Assembly (NCBI GenBank): GCA_039989475.1
Contig: JBDXHU010000009.1
Span: forward strand, 124,001 to 188,000
Reading direction: 5' to 3'
Source of the DNA: JBDXHU01 sp039989475
GTDB lineage: Bacteria > Pseudomonadota > Gammaproteobacteria > Pseudomonadales > Halieaceae
DNA length: 64,000 bases
Part shown: positions 46,338 through 53,863 of the stretch, piece after piece
How positions within the stretch are numbered: the first letter of the stretch is position 1
Layout of the letters: every line of letters starts with the position of its first letter
Position numbers and translations under genes: made by a program
Notes under the pieces: generated by a model
Seen by the model: only the letters and a program-made list of their open reading frames with translations
Databases searched by the model: none
What the model was told of the DNA's origin: nothing

Positions 46338-49300
46338 CCTCTGTATTCGCCGCCCGGTGTTGGCCGTCATGATGGTCGGAGCACTCATGGGTTTGGGTTT
46401 TATTTCGATGGGCAGAATCAGCATTGATCTGTTTCCCAATGTCGAAGTACCCATCGTGACGGTGGAAACAATTCTGGATGGGGCCTCCCCAGGTACCATG
46501 GAGACCGAGATCACAGATAGGTTAGAAGAGGAATTCATCTCCATCGCGGGCGTAAAGAGCCTGCGTTCGGTTAGTGCAGATGGCTTTTCGCAAATTATTA
46601 TTGAATTCGAAATGGAGGAGGATCCCAACTTTAAAGCCCAGGAAGTCCGGGACAAAATCAGCCAGATCATGCCGGATCTGCCCGATACGGTGAGGCAACC
46701 GGTCGTGACGATGCTGGATTCAGAATCTGAGCCAATAATCGCCGTCATTGTTTCCGGCCCGAGGCCTGTCGGAGAGATCACGGCTTTTGCCAAGGATGTG
46801 ATAAAGGAGCGTCTCCAACGACTATCAGGCGTGGGAGGTGTGAAGTTGGTGGGTGGTCGAGAGCGCGAGGTGCGCATTTGGTTGAACGCACCTCAGATGA
46901 GGGGGTTCGGGATCACAACAAGTGATGTAGTTTCTGCCATACAACGCGAACATGCCGACATTCCAGGCGGCAGGCTGGATTCTCGCGGTGGGCAAACAGA
47001 GTTACTTATCAAAACTATGGGGGAAGTTGAGACTCTGCGCGAAATGGGTGACGTCGTTATTGCCCGCAATGGAAAAGCGACTGTGCGCCTGAAGGACGTG
47101 GCTGAAATTGATGATGGTCTTGAGGATGAGCGCAGCTACTCTGAGCTGAACCGAAAAGCTGGAGTGAGCTTGGAGATCAGAAAGCAGTCAGGCACCAATA
47201 CCGTCGATATTGCGCGTGCGATCAAAGAAGAACTGGCCAGGCTCGCCGCCGAAATCCCATCTGACATTGAAGTTACTGCGGTGCGGGACAGTTCGCGTTT
47301 TATAGAATCATCCGTACGTGATGTGTCCTATGATATCCTACTTGGCATTGTTCTCGTCGTTATTGTGACGCTGTGTTTTCTGCTAAGTATCCGCGCTACC
47401 CTGATTGTCGCTACAGCAATTCCCACGGCGCTTGTCTCCACTTTCTTTGCATTCTATTTGCTCGATTTCTCTATCAACATGATGTCCCTGATCGCCATAT
47501 CCCTGTGCGTAGGCCTGCTGGTCGATGATGCCATCGTTGTTCTGGAATCCATTCACCGTGAGGTTGAGGCGGGACGCGAACTCAAGGAGGCGGCTTCTGT
47601 TGGCACCAAAAAAGTCGCCACTGCTGTTATTGCAGCCACGCTGTCTGTCATGGCGGTGTTCCTGCCTATCGCGTTTACCAGTGGCCTGATTGGTGTGTTC
47701 TTTTACCAGTATGGTATGACGGTATCGGTAGCAGTGGCTCTTTCATTGTTTGTTTCGATTACTCTAACACCCATGTTGAGTTCACGTTTGCTGAAAAAAA
47801 GCGAGGGTCACAGGGGCCTTTTCGCTCTACTGGACCGTGCATACGTTCAACTGGAAAGCAGTTATGTAAAGTTGGTTCGCCTCTCTTTGCGTACCCGATG
47901 GCTGGTTCTTTTAGTTGCGAGCGGGACGGTCGCAGTCGGTGTTTACTTTGCTGGACAAGTCCCGTTGGCATTTACTTCCAATACCGACAGAAGTGAGTTT
48001 CTGGCTACCGTTGAGCTCCCGCTTGGAACAGGCGTCACTGCCAGCAAGGGAGTGGCGGCCAGAGTGAATAACGCCGTACAAGAGCTGGAGGACATAAATC
48101 TAGTGTTTACGGTTATTGGCTCTGGAGCTCAAGCGAAGGCGAACGAAATATCCTTCTACTTTGGTTTGTCACCCAAACAGCAGCGGACTGCCCACCAAAG
48201 GATGATCATGGACAGGGCCCGCGAAGTTATTATTGCGGCGGTGCCGGAAGCCAAACATATTGCTATAACCGAGGTGCCGTGGCTGTCTGGCAGTGGCCTT
48301 TTTGGCGCGGATGTGGCAATAGCTCTTAGCGGTCCCGACCTGGGTCAACTCAAGGTCTATGCAGACACAATAACCAGCCAGATGGAGGCATCAGGTGTTT
48401 TCAAAGACACCAAGTCCAGTTACGAAACCGGCAAACCGGAGGTTCAGGTCAACATTAAACGTGGCCGTGCTGCCGACTTAGGCATTTCAGTTCGCGATAT
48501 CGCCGCTTCAGTTGGTGCGGCGATGGGCGGGTTAGATGTGTCGAGCTATGAAGAGTTCGGCAACCGCTTCGATATTCGTCTCAGGTATGCCGAAAACTAC
48601 CGCGACCAGATTAGCAAGTTCGACTTGATTCAATTACGCGCCGCAGATGGTGCACTGATTGATTTTCGAAATGTCGCTGAAGTCAATGTAACCAGTGGTC
48701 CGGCCCAGATTGATCGCTACAACCGGGCCAGGAAAATTGAGCTATCCGGCAATGCGCCGCCGGGGTACGCGAGCGGTGATCTTATGGATAAGATGGATGA
48801 AATCATCGATGGTATGGATATAGCGGCTGGATATGAAGCGAGCTATCTAGGGACTTCCGAGCAAGTGAGTGAAATTGCCGAGGCCATGCTTTTCGCTTTC
48901 ATGTTGTCACTGGTAACTCTCTACATGATTCTGGCGAGCCAGTTCAACAGCTATACACAACCGATTGTCATCATGCTCACCGCCCCGCTGTCTTTTGCCG
49001 GTGCCTTCAGCCTTCTGGCGTTAACTAACTCTGCTCTCTCAGTCACCACCCAGATCGCGCTGGTCGCCTTGATGGGGCTGGTAATGAAGAACGGTATTTT
49101 GCTGGTGGATTATGCCAACCAGGCGGTAGCACGCGGTTTATCCGCAAACGAAGCTATGCTTGAAGCGGCGCATCTGCGCCTACGTCCGATCCTGATGACA
49201 GCTTTTTCAACGATATTCGGCATGATTCCCATAGCCTTGGCTACATCGGATGGGGCAGAGCTACGCACGTCCATGGGAATCATCGTCATCGGTGGCCTGA

Positions 49301-49401
49301 TTTCTTCGACCTTTCTTACATTGTTTGTTGTGCCGGCGGTATACACACTTCTAGTCGACGCGAAAAACTTCTCCAGTCGATTGATTGACGCGGAGGGTTA
49401 A
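46324..49401 (+). CDS. RND efflux permease (HAE-1 type), island
   Basis: This 1025-residue RND transporter begins MWIADLCIRRPVLAVMMVG and has the TM4 proton-relay pair in GLLVDDAIVVLESIHREVE, porter repeats, and the C-terminal ALMGLVMKNGILLVDYANQ. It would export a hydrophobic substrate made or modified by the island enzymes. It starts inside the adaptor gene and ends 5 bases before a hotdog thioesterase gene, giving a tight four-gene operon. The sequence is diverged from the RND permease at 11.7-14.8 kb and visibly AT-richer, so it is not a local duplication. Confidence 0.95.
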   Translation: MWIADLCIRRPVLAVMMVGALMGLGFISMGRISIDLFPNVEVPIVTVETILDGASPGTMETEITDRLEEEFISIAGVKSLRSVSADGFSQIIIEFEMEEDPNFKAQEVRDKISQIMPDLPDTVRQPVVTMLDSESEPIIAVIVSGPRPVGEITAFAKDVIKERLQRLSGVGGVKLVGGREREVRIWLNAPQMRGFGITTSDVVSAIQREHADIPGGRLDSRGGQTELLIKTMGEVETLREMGDVVIARNGKATVRLKDVAEIDDGLEDERSYSELNRKAGVSLEIRKQSGTNTVDIARAIKEELARLAAEIPSDIEVTAVRDSSRFIESSVRDVSYDILLGIVLVVIVTLCFLLSIRATLIVATAIPTALVSTFFAFYLLDFSINMMSLIAISLCVGLLVDDAIVVLESIHREVEAGRELKEAASVGTKKVATAVIAATLSVMAVFLPIAFTSGLIGVFFYQYGMTVSVAVALSLFVSITLTPMLSSRLLKKSEGHRGLFALLDRAYVQLESSYVKLVRLSLRTRWLVLLVASGTVAVGVYFAGQVPLAFTSNTDRSEFLATVELPLGTGVTASKGVAARVNNAVQELEDINLVFTVIGSGAQAKANEISFYFGLSPKQQRTAHQRMIMDRAREVIIAAVPEAKHIAITEVPWLSGSGLFGADVAIALSGPDLGQLKVYADTITSQMEASGVFKDTKSSYETGKPEVQVNIKRGRAADLGISVRDIAASVGAAMGGLDVSSYEEFGNRFDIRLRYAENYRDQISKFDLIQLRAADGALIDFRNVAEVNVTSGPAQIDRYNRARKIELSGNAPPGYASGDLMDKMDEIIDGMDIAAGYEASYLGTSEQVSEIAEAMLFAFMLSLVTLYMILASQFNSYTQPIVIMLTAPLSFAGAFSLLALTNSALSVTTQIALVALMGLVMKNGILLVDYANQAVARGLSANEAMLEAAHLRLRPILMTAFSTIFGMIPIALATSDGAELRTSMGIIVIGGLISSTFLTLFVVPAVYTLLVDAKNFSSRLIDAEG

Positions 49402-49406
49402 TCGCA

Positions 49407-49871
49407 TTGGACGCACAACAGTTAAATCAAATATATGAGCTGTTCAGCAGCGGGGTGGGCGCTCACAGCGACATGTCGCTACGGCTAATAAGCTCGGAGC
49501 AAGGTCATGTTGTACTGGAGCTTCCCTTTCAGGAAAAGCACGCAACTACGAGATTGAATGGTGCTCTACACCCGGGAGCATTAGCAGCAGCGCTCGACAG
49601 TGCCTGCGGATTTGTTGTCTTACTCAGCCTTGAACAACCGCAGGCCATCGCCACCATCAATCTCAGGATAGACCATATTCATCCCGCACCAATTGGTGAG
49701 GACGTGAGCATTGAGGCTTGGTGTTACCAGCAAGCGGGAGAGTTTGCCTATGTTAATGCTATTGTCAGAAGTCTGAACGAGGGTGAAATGCTGTGTAATG
49801 CCCTCGGTATTTTCAAGATCGGTAGCCCCGGTCCTGAGCTGGGAAAAAGTTTTTTAAGTTCGGAGTTGTGA
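49407..49871 (+). CDS. PaaI-like hotdog-fold thioesterase, first of two
   Basis: This 154-residue hotdog protein shows the family helix/strand pattern: HVVLELPFQEKHATTRLNGALHPGALAAALDSACGFVVLL, then TINLRIDHIHPAPIGEDVSIEAWCYQQ. Hotdog proteins of this type hydrolyse acyl-CoA or acyl-ACP thioesters; the substrate is unknown. It uses a TTG start with GGAGGG 9 bases upstream, immediately after the RND permease gene. The pairing with a second hotdog gene 7 bases downstream suggests a heteromer or successive acyl substrates. Confidence 0.78.
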   Translation: MDAQQLNQIYELFSSGVGAHSDMSLRLISSEQGHVVLELPFQEKHATTRLNGALHPGALAAALDSACGFVVLLSLEQPQAIATINLRIDHIHPAPIGEDVSIEAWCYQQAGEFAYVNAIVRSLNEGEMLCNALGIFKIGSPGPELGKSFLSSEL

Positions 49872-49878
49872 GTTCGAA

Positions 49879-50280
49879 ATGAGCCAACAATTAGAAAAGT
49901 TCCTCGATGAGTCTCCCTATGCAGCCAATTACGGTACACAGCTGCTCAGCGCTGAGCCCGATGTCGAATGCCTTACACCCTGGGCCGGGCATTTTACAGG
50001 TAATCCACTATTACAGGCATGGCATGGTGGTGTCGTGACGGGCGTACTTGAGCTAACCGGTACGTTGCAAGCATTGAAAGTTGTGGGTCCTGAGCATTGC
50101 CCCTTACTTTCAGCCAATGTTAATTTCCTGAGGCCCACCCGCGGCGATATAGCGGTGCATACCCGCGCTTATCTTGTTCGCAGTGGTAAGCAGATTCTGA
50201 ATATAGAAGTCGTCGCTTGGCAAAGCTCGCCGCAAGAGCCAACCGCAGGTGCCTCGCTGACTTTTGCTAGAGGGAGCTGA
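49879..50280 (+). CDS. PaaI-like hotdog-fold thioesterase, second of two
   Basis: This 133-residue hotdog protein has FTGNPLLQAWHGGVVTGVLELTGTLQAL (the WHGGV turn and central helix), then SANVNFLRPTRGDIAVHTRAYLVRSGKQILNIEVVAW. It is the last gene of the pump operon. It is only distantly similar to the hotdog protein just upstream, so a heterodimer or two distinct acyl substrates are both possible. The stop is followed by an inverted repeat before the convergent marR. Confidence 0.8.
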   Translation: MSQQLEKFLDESPYAANYGTQLLSAEPDVECLTPWAGHFTGNPLLQAWHGGVVTGVLELTGTLQALKVVGPEHCPLLSANVNFLRPTRGDIAVHTRAYLVRSGKQILNIEVVAWQSSPQEPTAGASLTFARGS

Positions 50281-50307
50281 AGTATATGACAAGGAGTGGC
50301 CGTGCAT

Positions 50308-50340
50308 GGATATCAGTGAAGTACTGCACCATAGATATCC
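50308..50340. repeat. Inverted repeat between convergent genes
   Basis: GGATATC (50308-50314) and GATATCC (50334-50340) form a 7-base stem with a 19-base loop between the thioesterase and marR stops. There is no T run, so terminator function is uncertain. Confidence 0.35.
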
Positions 50341-50342
50341 CT

Positions 50343-50816
50343 CTAATCCTCTGAGCTAGCTTGCATATTCTTAGACAAGTTTTTATGGGCGGAGGTAAGC
50401 ATCTCAATAAACACCTGCCGGTCGGTATCGCTGAACCCTTCCGTCGCTAGGTTACCAATATCGCTAACAACCTGTTCAAGTGGTTCGAGCAGAGGCAAGG
50501 ACTTTGGGGTTAGAAATACGCGTTTTGCTCGTTTATCGTCAGGATCTTCACGGCGCTCCAACCATTCATCTTCTTCTAGTCGATCGATCAACTTCCCGAG
50601 CGGTGGCTTAGCCATCACAAGTTCCATGGCAATTTCTGTTTGAGTCTGACCGTCATTCTCATGAAGCAGGTATAGAACTTCCCACTGAGAGCGAGTGAAG
50701 CCCAGCTCTTTTACACGCCGATTAAATATTCTTGCCGCCATGAGCGCCATTTCATGGATCATTGAGGTGAGTCGAGCCTCGCGAACCCAGGCGGAGCTAT
50801 CGTGTTTCTTTGGCAT
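50343..50816 (-). CDS. MarR family transcriptional regulator (island, copy 2)
   Basis: This 157-residue winged-helix regulator is paralogous to the first island MarR: same dimer helix (HEMALMAARIFNRRVKELGFTRSQWEVLYLLH), same recognition region (TQTEIAMELVMAKPPLGKLIDRLEEDEW) and wing (EDPDDKRAKRVFLT). The start is a normal ATG at 50816. It diverges from the P450 operon across operator O2. The near-identical recognition helices (MAKPPLGKLIDRLE and LAKPPLGKVVDKLE) suggest that both regulators read the same operator. Confidence 0.88.
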   Translation of the reverse strand: MPKKHDSSAWVREARLTSMIHEMALMAARIFNRRVKELGFTRSQWEVLYLLHENDGQTQTEIAMELVMAKPPLGKLIDRLEEDEWLERREDPDDKRAKRVFLTPKSLPLLEPLEQVVSDIGNLATEGFSDTDRQVFIEMLTSAHKNLSKNMQASSED

Positions 50817-50838
50817 TCTGTTTATTAACCCCTATTAT
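50810..50838 (+). promoter_or_regulatory. Promoter of the island P450 operon
   Basis: TTGGCA (50810-50815) and TATTAT (50833-50838) are separated by 17 bases. As at the pump promoter, the -35 overlaps the divergent marR start codon and the operator follows the -10. A minus-strand TATAAT (50857-50852) across the operator may serve marR. Confidence 0.6.
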
Positions 50839-50840
50839 TT

Positions 50841-50852
50841 TAACTATAGTTA
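50841..50852. promoter_or_regulatory. Probable MarR operator O2
   Basis: TAACTATAGTTA is a perfect 12-base palindrome, 3 bases after the P450-operon -10. It shares both 6-base arms with O1. Confidence 0.65.
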
Positions 50853-50997
50853 TTATATGCTTTGTAATCATTCTAGCCGATTGTCCCATGCGAGCTGGAA
50901 GCTAGAGCTGGGCGTAACAATTTGTCTGTATCTGCGAGCTTGAGAGGTTAGTTGTGTGATTCTCAATTCAGGTTTTTTCGTTCAGGAGAGTAACCAT

Positions 50998-51282
50998 ATG
51001 AAATCCCTTAGAGTTTTAGCCACAATAATTTTTGTATCCCTATCAAACGCTAGTATCGCCGACGGTGAATCGGAAGTCGATAAGGCCAAGCAGGCTGCGG
51101 TTGACACCTGTTTAAAAGCGGCTGAGGAAAGATATGGCGAGGCACGCGCATATTCAAAAACCCGTAAGGCCACTGTTGGTGGTAAAAAAGGTTACAGAAC
51201 CGCGCTGCGGGTGGGAAGTGGAACTAAGAAAGTCGCATGCATCGCTTTCAAGGACGGGCAGGTTATGTTCACTACTAACTAA
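50998..51282 (+). CDS. Small secreted protein (island)
   Basis: This 94-residue protein has a signal peptide (MKSLRVLATIIFVSLSNASIA), then a charged helix (SEVDKAKQAAVDTCLKAAEERYG) and a short basic beta part. Two cysteines (Cys38 and Cys81) could form a disulfide in the periplasm. I do not recognise a family. AGGAGAG lies 9 bases before the ATG at 50998; a longer reading from 50956 would mask the signal. It is the first gene after the operator-controlled promoter, ahead of the P450. Confidence 0.65.
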   Translation: MKSLRVLATIIFVSLSNASIADGESEVDKAKQAAVDTCLKAAEERYGEARAYSKTRKATVGGKKGYRTALRVGSGTKKVACIAFKDGQVMFTTN

Positions 51283-51375
51283 TCGCGCCGTTCGCTAAAA
51301 CTGCACAGTACCCAGCAATTTGAGATTCTCATTTACTATTGGTTGGCCGGTGTTCTACTACGGAGGAGACATGCC

Positions 51376-52611
51376 ATGTCTATTGAATTTCCATTTCTCT
51401 CTGCAGAGTACGCAGCGAAACCACAGCCTTATTGGAAGAATCTTCGCGACTTAGACCCTGTTTACTATGCGCAAGAATATGGGTTTTGGGTCATCTCCAA
51501 GCATGCGGATATTCTTGAGATGCTCAAGGATCCGCATACCTATTCGTCAGCAGCCGGCCCAGGAGGGGGGCTAACAGCAGGTAGTGATTCTGCACCGGAA
51601 AATGACAATGGCGGCATGGGCTTCCTACCCATGATTCAAAATGACCCGCCGGAACACACAAGAGTTCGTTCACTATTTTCCAAAGCCTTTACACCAAAGC
51701 GAATCGCCGAAATGAAGCCAGCGGTGGTGGAGATCGCCACGAACTTGGTAGGCAAAATTCACCAAAAAATTCGCAACGGAGAGGCGCTCGATCTAGTAGA
51801 TGATTTTGCCAGTCCGCTACCGGTCTATGTCATCGCGCAAATGATGGGAATCCCATTGTCGGAACGCCATAGGTTGCGCATGTGGTCCGACTCACTGGCA
51901 ATTGGCGCAGGAGAAGGTTATTCCATTCAGCAGCAGCTAGGTTCTCGCAAACAGATGACCGATGCCCTGAGCGAAATTATTGCCCGGGCACGTGAAAATC
52001 CGCAAGAAAATACCCTTATTACTGCCATGATTGATGCTTCCGAAGAGGGTGAAAACCTAAGTACGGAAGAGATTTTAGGGCTGAGCAAGCTGTTGTGGCT
52101 TGCCGGAAATGAAACGACCACCAATCTGATCAGTAATGGAGCAGTTTTCCTACTGAATCACTCCAACGTGCTGGAGGACTTGCGACAGGATAAAACCTTG
52201 ATCCCTGCATTTGTTGAGGAAATGCTGCGCTACGACGGCCCAGTGATGGGGCTATTTCGCACCGCTACTAGGGAAGTTGAGTTCAAGGACAAAGTTATTA
52301 AGGAAGGCGATACACTTTGGCTGTTGTTTTCTTCGGGGAACCTTGATTCACACGCTTATGATGAACCCGATACATTTAATTTGCACCGACGAAACAGAGA
52401 TCACCTAGCGCTGGGTAAAGGGATTCACTTTTGTATGGGCTCAGCGCTCGCTCGACTTGAGGCCAGAGTGGCTTTCGAGGCACTTGTTGATCTAATTCCT
52501 CATATGAAATTGGATTTTGGGAATGGAAAACGGATACCGGTACCTATTCTCAGTGGCTGGGTAAAGCTACCCATGTCTATTGATGCCGAGGCTTTACGGT
52601 GCGTGTCATGA
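51376..52611 (+). CDS. Cytochrome P450
   Basis: This soluble, 411-residue bacterial P450 has the haem-thiolate Cys353 in ALGKGIHFCMGSALARLEA, the I-helix oxygen-activating motif AGNETTTNLI (residues 243-252) and the K-helix E282-x-x-R285. It needs ferredoxin and ferredoxin reductase; none is in the island, so host partners must serve. The ATG at 51376 follows GGAGGAG by 7 bases. The last codons overlap the transglutaminase-like gene (ATGA). It probably hydroxylates a hydrophobic small molecule. Confidence 0.93.
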   Translation: MSIEFPFLSAEYAAKPQPYWKNLRDLDPVYYAQEYGFWVISKHADILEMLKDPHTYSSAAGPGGGLTAGSDSAPENDNGGMGFLPMIQNDPPEHTRVRSLFSKAFTPKRIAEMKPAVVEIATNLVGKIHQKIRNGEALDLVDDFASPLPVYVIAQMMGIPLSERHRLRMWSDSLAIGAGEGYSIQQQLGSRKQMTDALSEIIARARENPQENTLITAMIDASEEGENLSTEEILGLSKLLWLAGNETTTNLISNGAVFLLNHSNVLEDLRQDKTLIPAFVEEMLRYDGPVMGLFRTATREVEFKDKVIKEGDTLWLLFSSGNLDSHAYDEPDTFNLHRRNRDHLALGKGIHFCMGSALARLEARVAFEALVDLIPHMKLDFGNGKRIPVPILSGWVKLPMSIDAEALRCVS

Positions 52612-53312
52612 ATCACTCCTCGGAATTAGACAAATTTCTAGAGCCGAGCCTGACGGTTAACAGTACCGATCCAGCTATAAAGCATTGCGCCGACGGCCTA
52701 CTCGACCCCAAGGCCGGTTCTGTGGAGAATGCACAACGATTATATTACTGGGTGCGCGATAGTATACGTTACAACCCCTACGGGCTGGACCTGGCCCCGG
52801 CCATGCTGCGCGCCAGTTGTACCTTGAACTCCGGAGAGGGTTGGTGCGTGTCCAAATCGATACTTCTCGCTGCGCTGTGTCGATACGCCGGTATACCCGC
52901 TCGCCTGGGTTTTGCGGATGTTCGTAACCATCTGTCAACCGAACGTTTGCGGGCCGCCATGGGCACCGATATTTTCTATTTTCACGGTTACACTTCTCTG
53001 TACCTCGACGGACAATGGGTTAAAGCTACCCCGGCCTTTAATATTGAATTGTGCGAGAAGTTCGGGCTCAAACCATTAGAATTCAACGGGTGTCAAGACA
53101 GCTTGTATCACGAGTATGACACTGCCGGGAATCGACATATGCAGTATTTACATGACCGTGGAGAATTCCTCGATGTTCCACTAGAGGAGATGGAGGCAGT
53201 ATTCAGGGAGAAATATGCTACCGCCCTGACAGGCCAAGAGGGTAAACCTTCAGCAATACATGATGCTGCTCAATGGGAAGGTGATGTTGCTCACGAGGCA
53301 GGCAAGCATTGA
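52608..53312 (+). CDS. Transglutaminase-like cysteine protein
   Basis: This 234-residue protein has a transglutaminase/protease core: NAQRLYYWVRDSIRYNPYG, then Cys80 in GEGWCVSKSILLAALCRYAGIPARLG and His126 in FYFHGYTSLYLDGQWVKATP. The third catalytic acid, usually Asp in a VDPT-type strand, reads ATPAFN here. The ATG overlaps the P450 stop, so the proteins are translationally coupled. It may act as an acyltransferase/amidase on the P450 product, but this is inference. It has no signal peptide, so it is cytoplasmic. Confidence 0.8.
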   Translation: MNHSSELDKFLEPSLTVNSTDPAIKHCADGLLDPKAGSVENAQRLYYWVRDSIRYNPYGLDLAPAMLRASCTLNSGEGWCVSKSILLAALCRYAGIPARLGFADVRNHLSTERLRAAMGTDIFYFHGYTSLYLDGQWVKATPAFNIELCEKFGLKPLEFNGCQDSLYHEYDTAGNRHMQYLHDRGEFLDVPLEEMEAVFREKYATALTGQEGKPSAIHDAAQWEGDVAHEAGKH

Positions 53313-53539
53313 ATCTGTCTTGATGGTAGCGCTCACGAAACTACTACCATGTTAGTTGCCCGAAATTGTTAGAATCGGTTAATGAACACCTATAAACACT
53401 GCTGCTCCCCGCCGTTCACGCCCACCCACCGCGTCTGACCCATAATGCGCCCCAAAAAAGGCGGCAGATCATCCCAGCAATAACTCTATGATTTTTATAT
53501 GAATGGCCCGCCTGGGCCGATTCGAACGGCCGACCCGAA
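53313..53539. other. Non-coding island segment
   Basis: No gene is supported here. An inverted pair ATGGTAG (53323-53329) and CTACCAT (53344-53350) lies just past the transglutaminase-like stop and could be a weak terminator without a T run. The segment ends in the tRNA-like fragment. Confidence 0.45.
53504..53536 (-). pseudogene. tRNA 3'-end-like fragment
   Basis: Read on the minus strand, GGCCG-TTCGAAT-CGGCC is a perfect 5-base T-arm with a canonical TTCGAAT loop, followed by an acceptor-like 3' strand ending in GGGCCA (CCA end). The 5' two-thirds of a tRNA is missing, so it is not functional. tRNA 3' ends are common integrase attachment sites, so this may be a remnant att site. R2 begins 4 bases on. 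Confidence 0.45.
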
Positions 53540-53616
53540 AGTATAGGGTCAGGTCTTTGATTTATGATTCGGAGGAATAACCCGCTACCCATAAATCAAA
53601 GACCTGACCCCACACC
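53540..53616 (-). repeat. 77-bp REP-like palindrome, copy R2
   Basis: Identical over all 77 bases to R3, 191 bases away, and inverted relative to R1. The ends read AGTATAGGGTCAGG and CTGACCCCACACC. Confidence 0.9.
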
Positions 53617-53730
53617 TGTGACAAACGCCGCTCAAATCACGGAGGGGGCGGTGATCACCACCCCAGACTCCTAGCCGCGTAACTGGCAGGGTCTGCGTGG
53701 CTGTGTTTCACTAAAAAATGATGCCAGTGG

Positions 53731-53807
53731 AGTATAGGGTCAGGTCTTTGATTTATGATTCGGAGGAATAACCCGCTACCCATAAATCAAAGACCTGACC
53801 CCACACC
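53731..53807 (-). repeat. 77-bp REP-like palindrome, copy R3 (right edge)
   Basis: Inverted relative to R1, 75 of 77 bases alike. Its outer end (CCCCACACC) abuts the right copy of the 57-bp duplication, mirroring R1 at the left edge. Confidence 0.92.
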
Positions 53808-53863
53808 CACCACGCCGGCAGTCGCCGGGTGGTGGTGCACCTGGCCTAGATCGTCTCGTCGCG
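53807..53863. repeat. Right copy of the 57-bp duplication bounding the island
   Basis: Matches 44270-44326 at 56 of 57 positions. It keeps a pseudo-end of yjbQ (43 bases up to TAG 53847-53849) and supplies the last codons and stop of the minus-strand methyltransferase gene. Confidence 0.92.

Noticed and set aside
53504..53536. Functional tRNA gene
   Set aside because: Only the T-arm and acceptor 3' strand are present; no anticodon or D-arm is found beside it.
44327..53807. CRISPR-like repeats
   Set aside because: The repeats are three palindromes, inverted or far apart, with no regular spacers and no cas genes.
44327..53807. Integrase or transposase inside the island
   Set aside because: I looked through all large frames in both strands between the palindromes; every one is explained by the listed genes and none has a recombinase motif.
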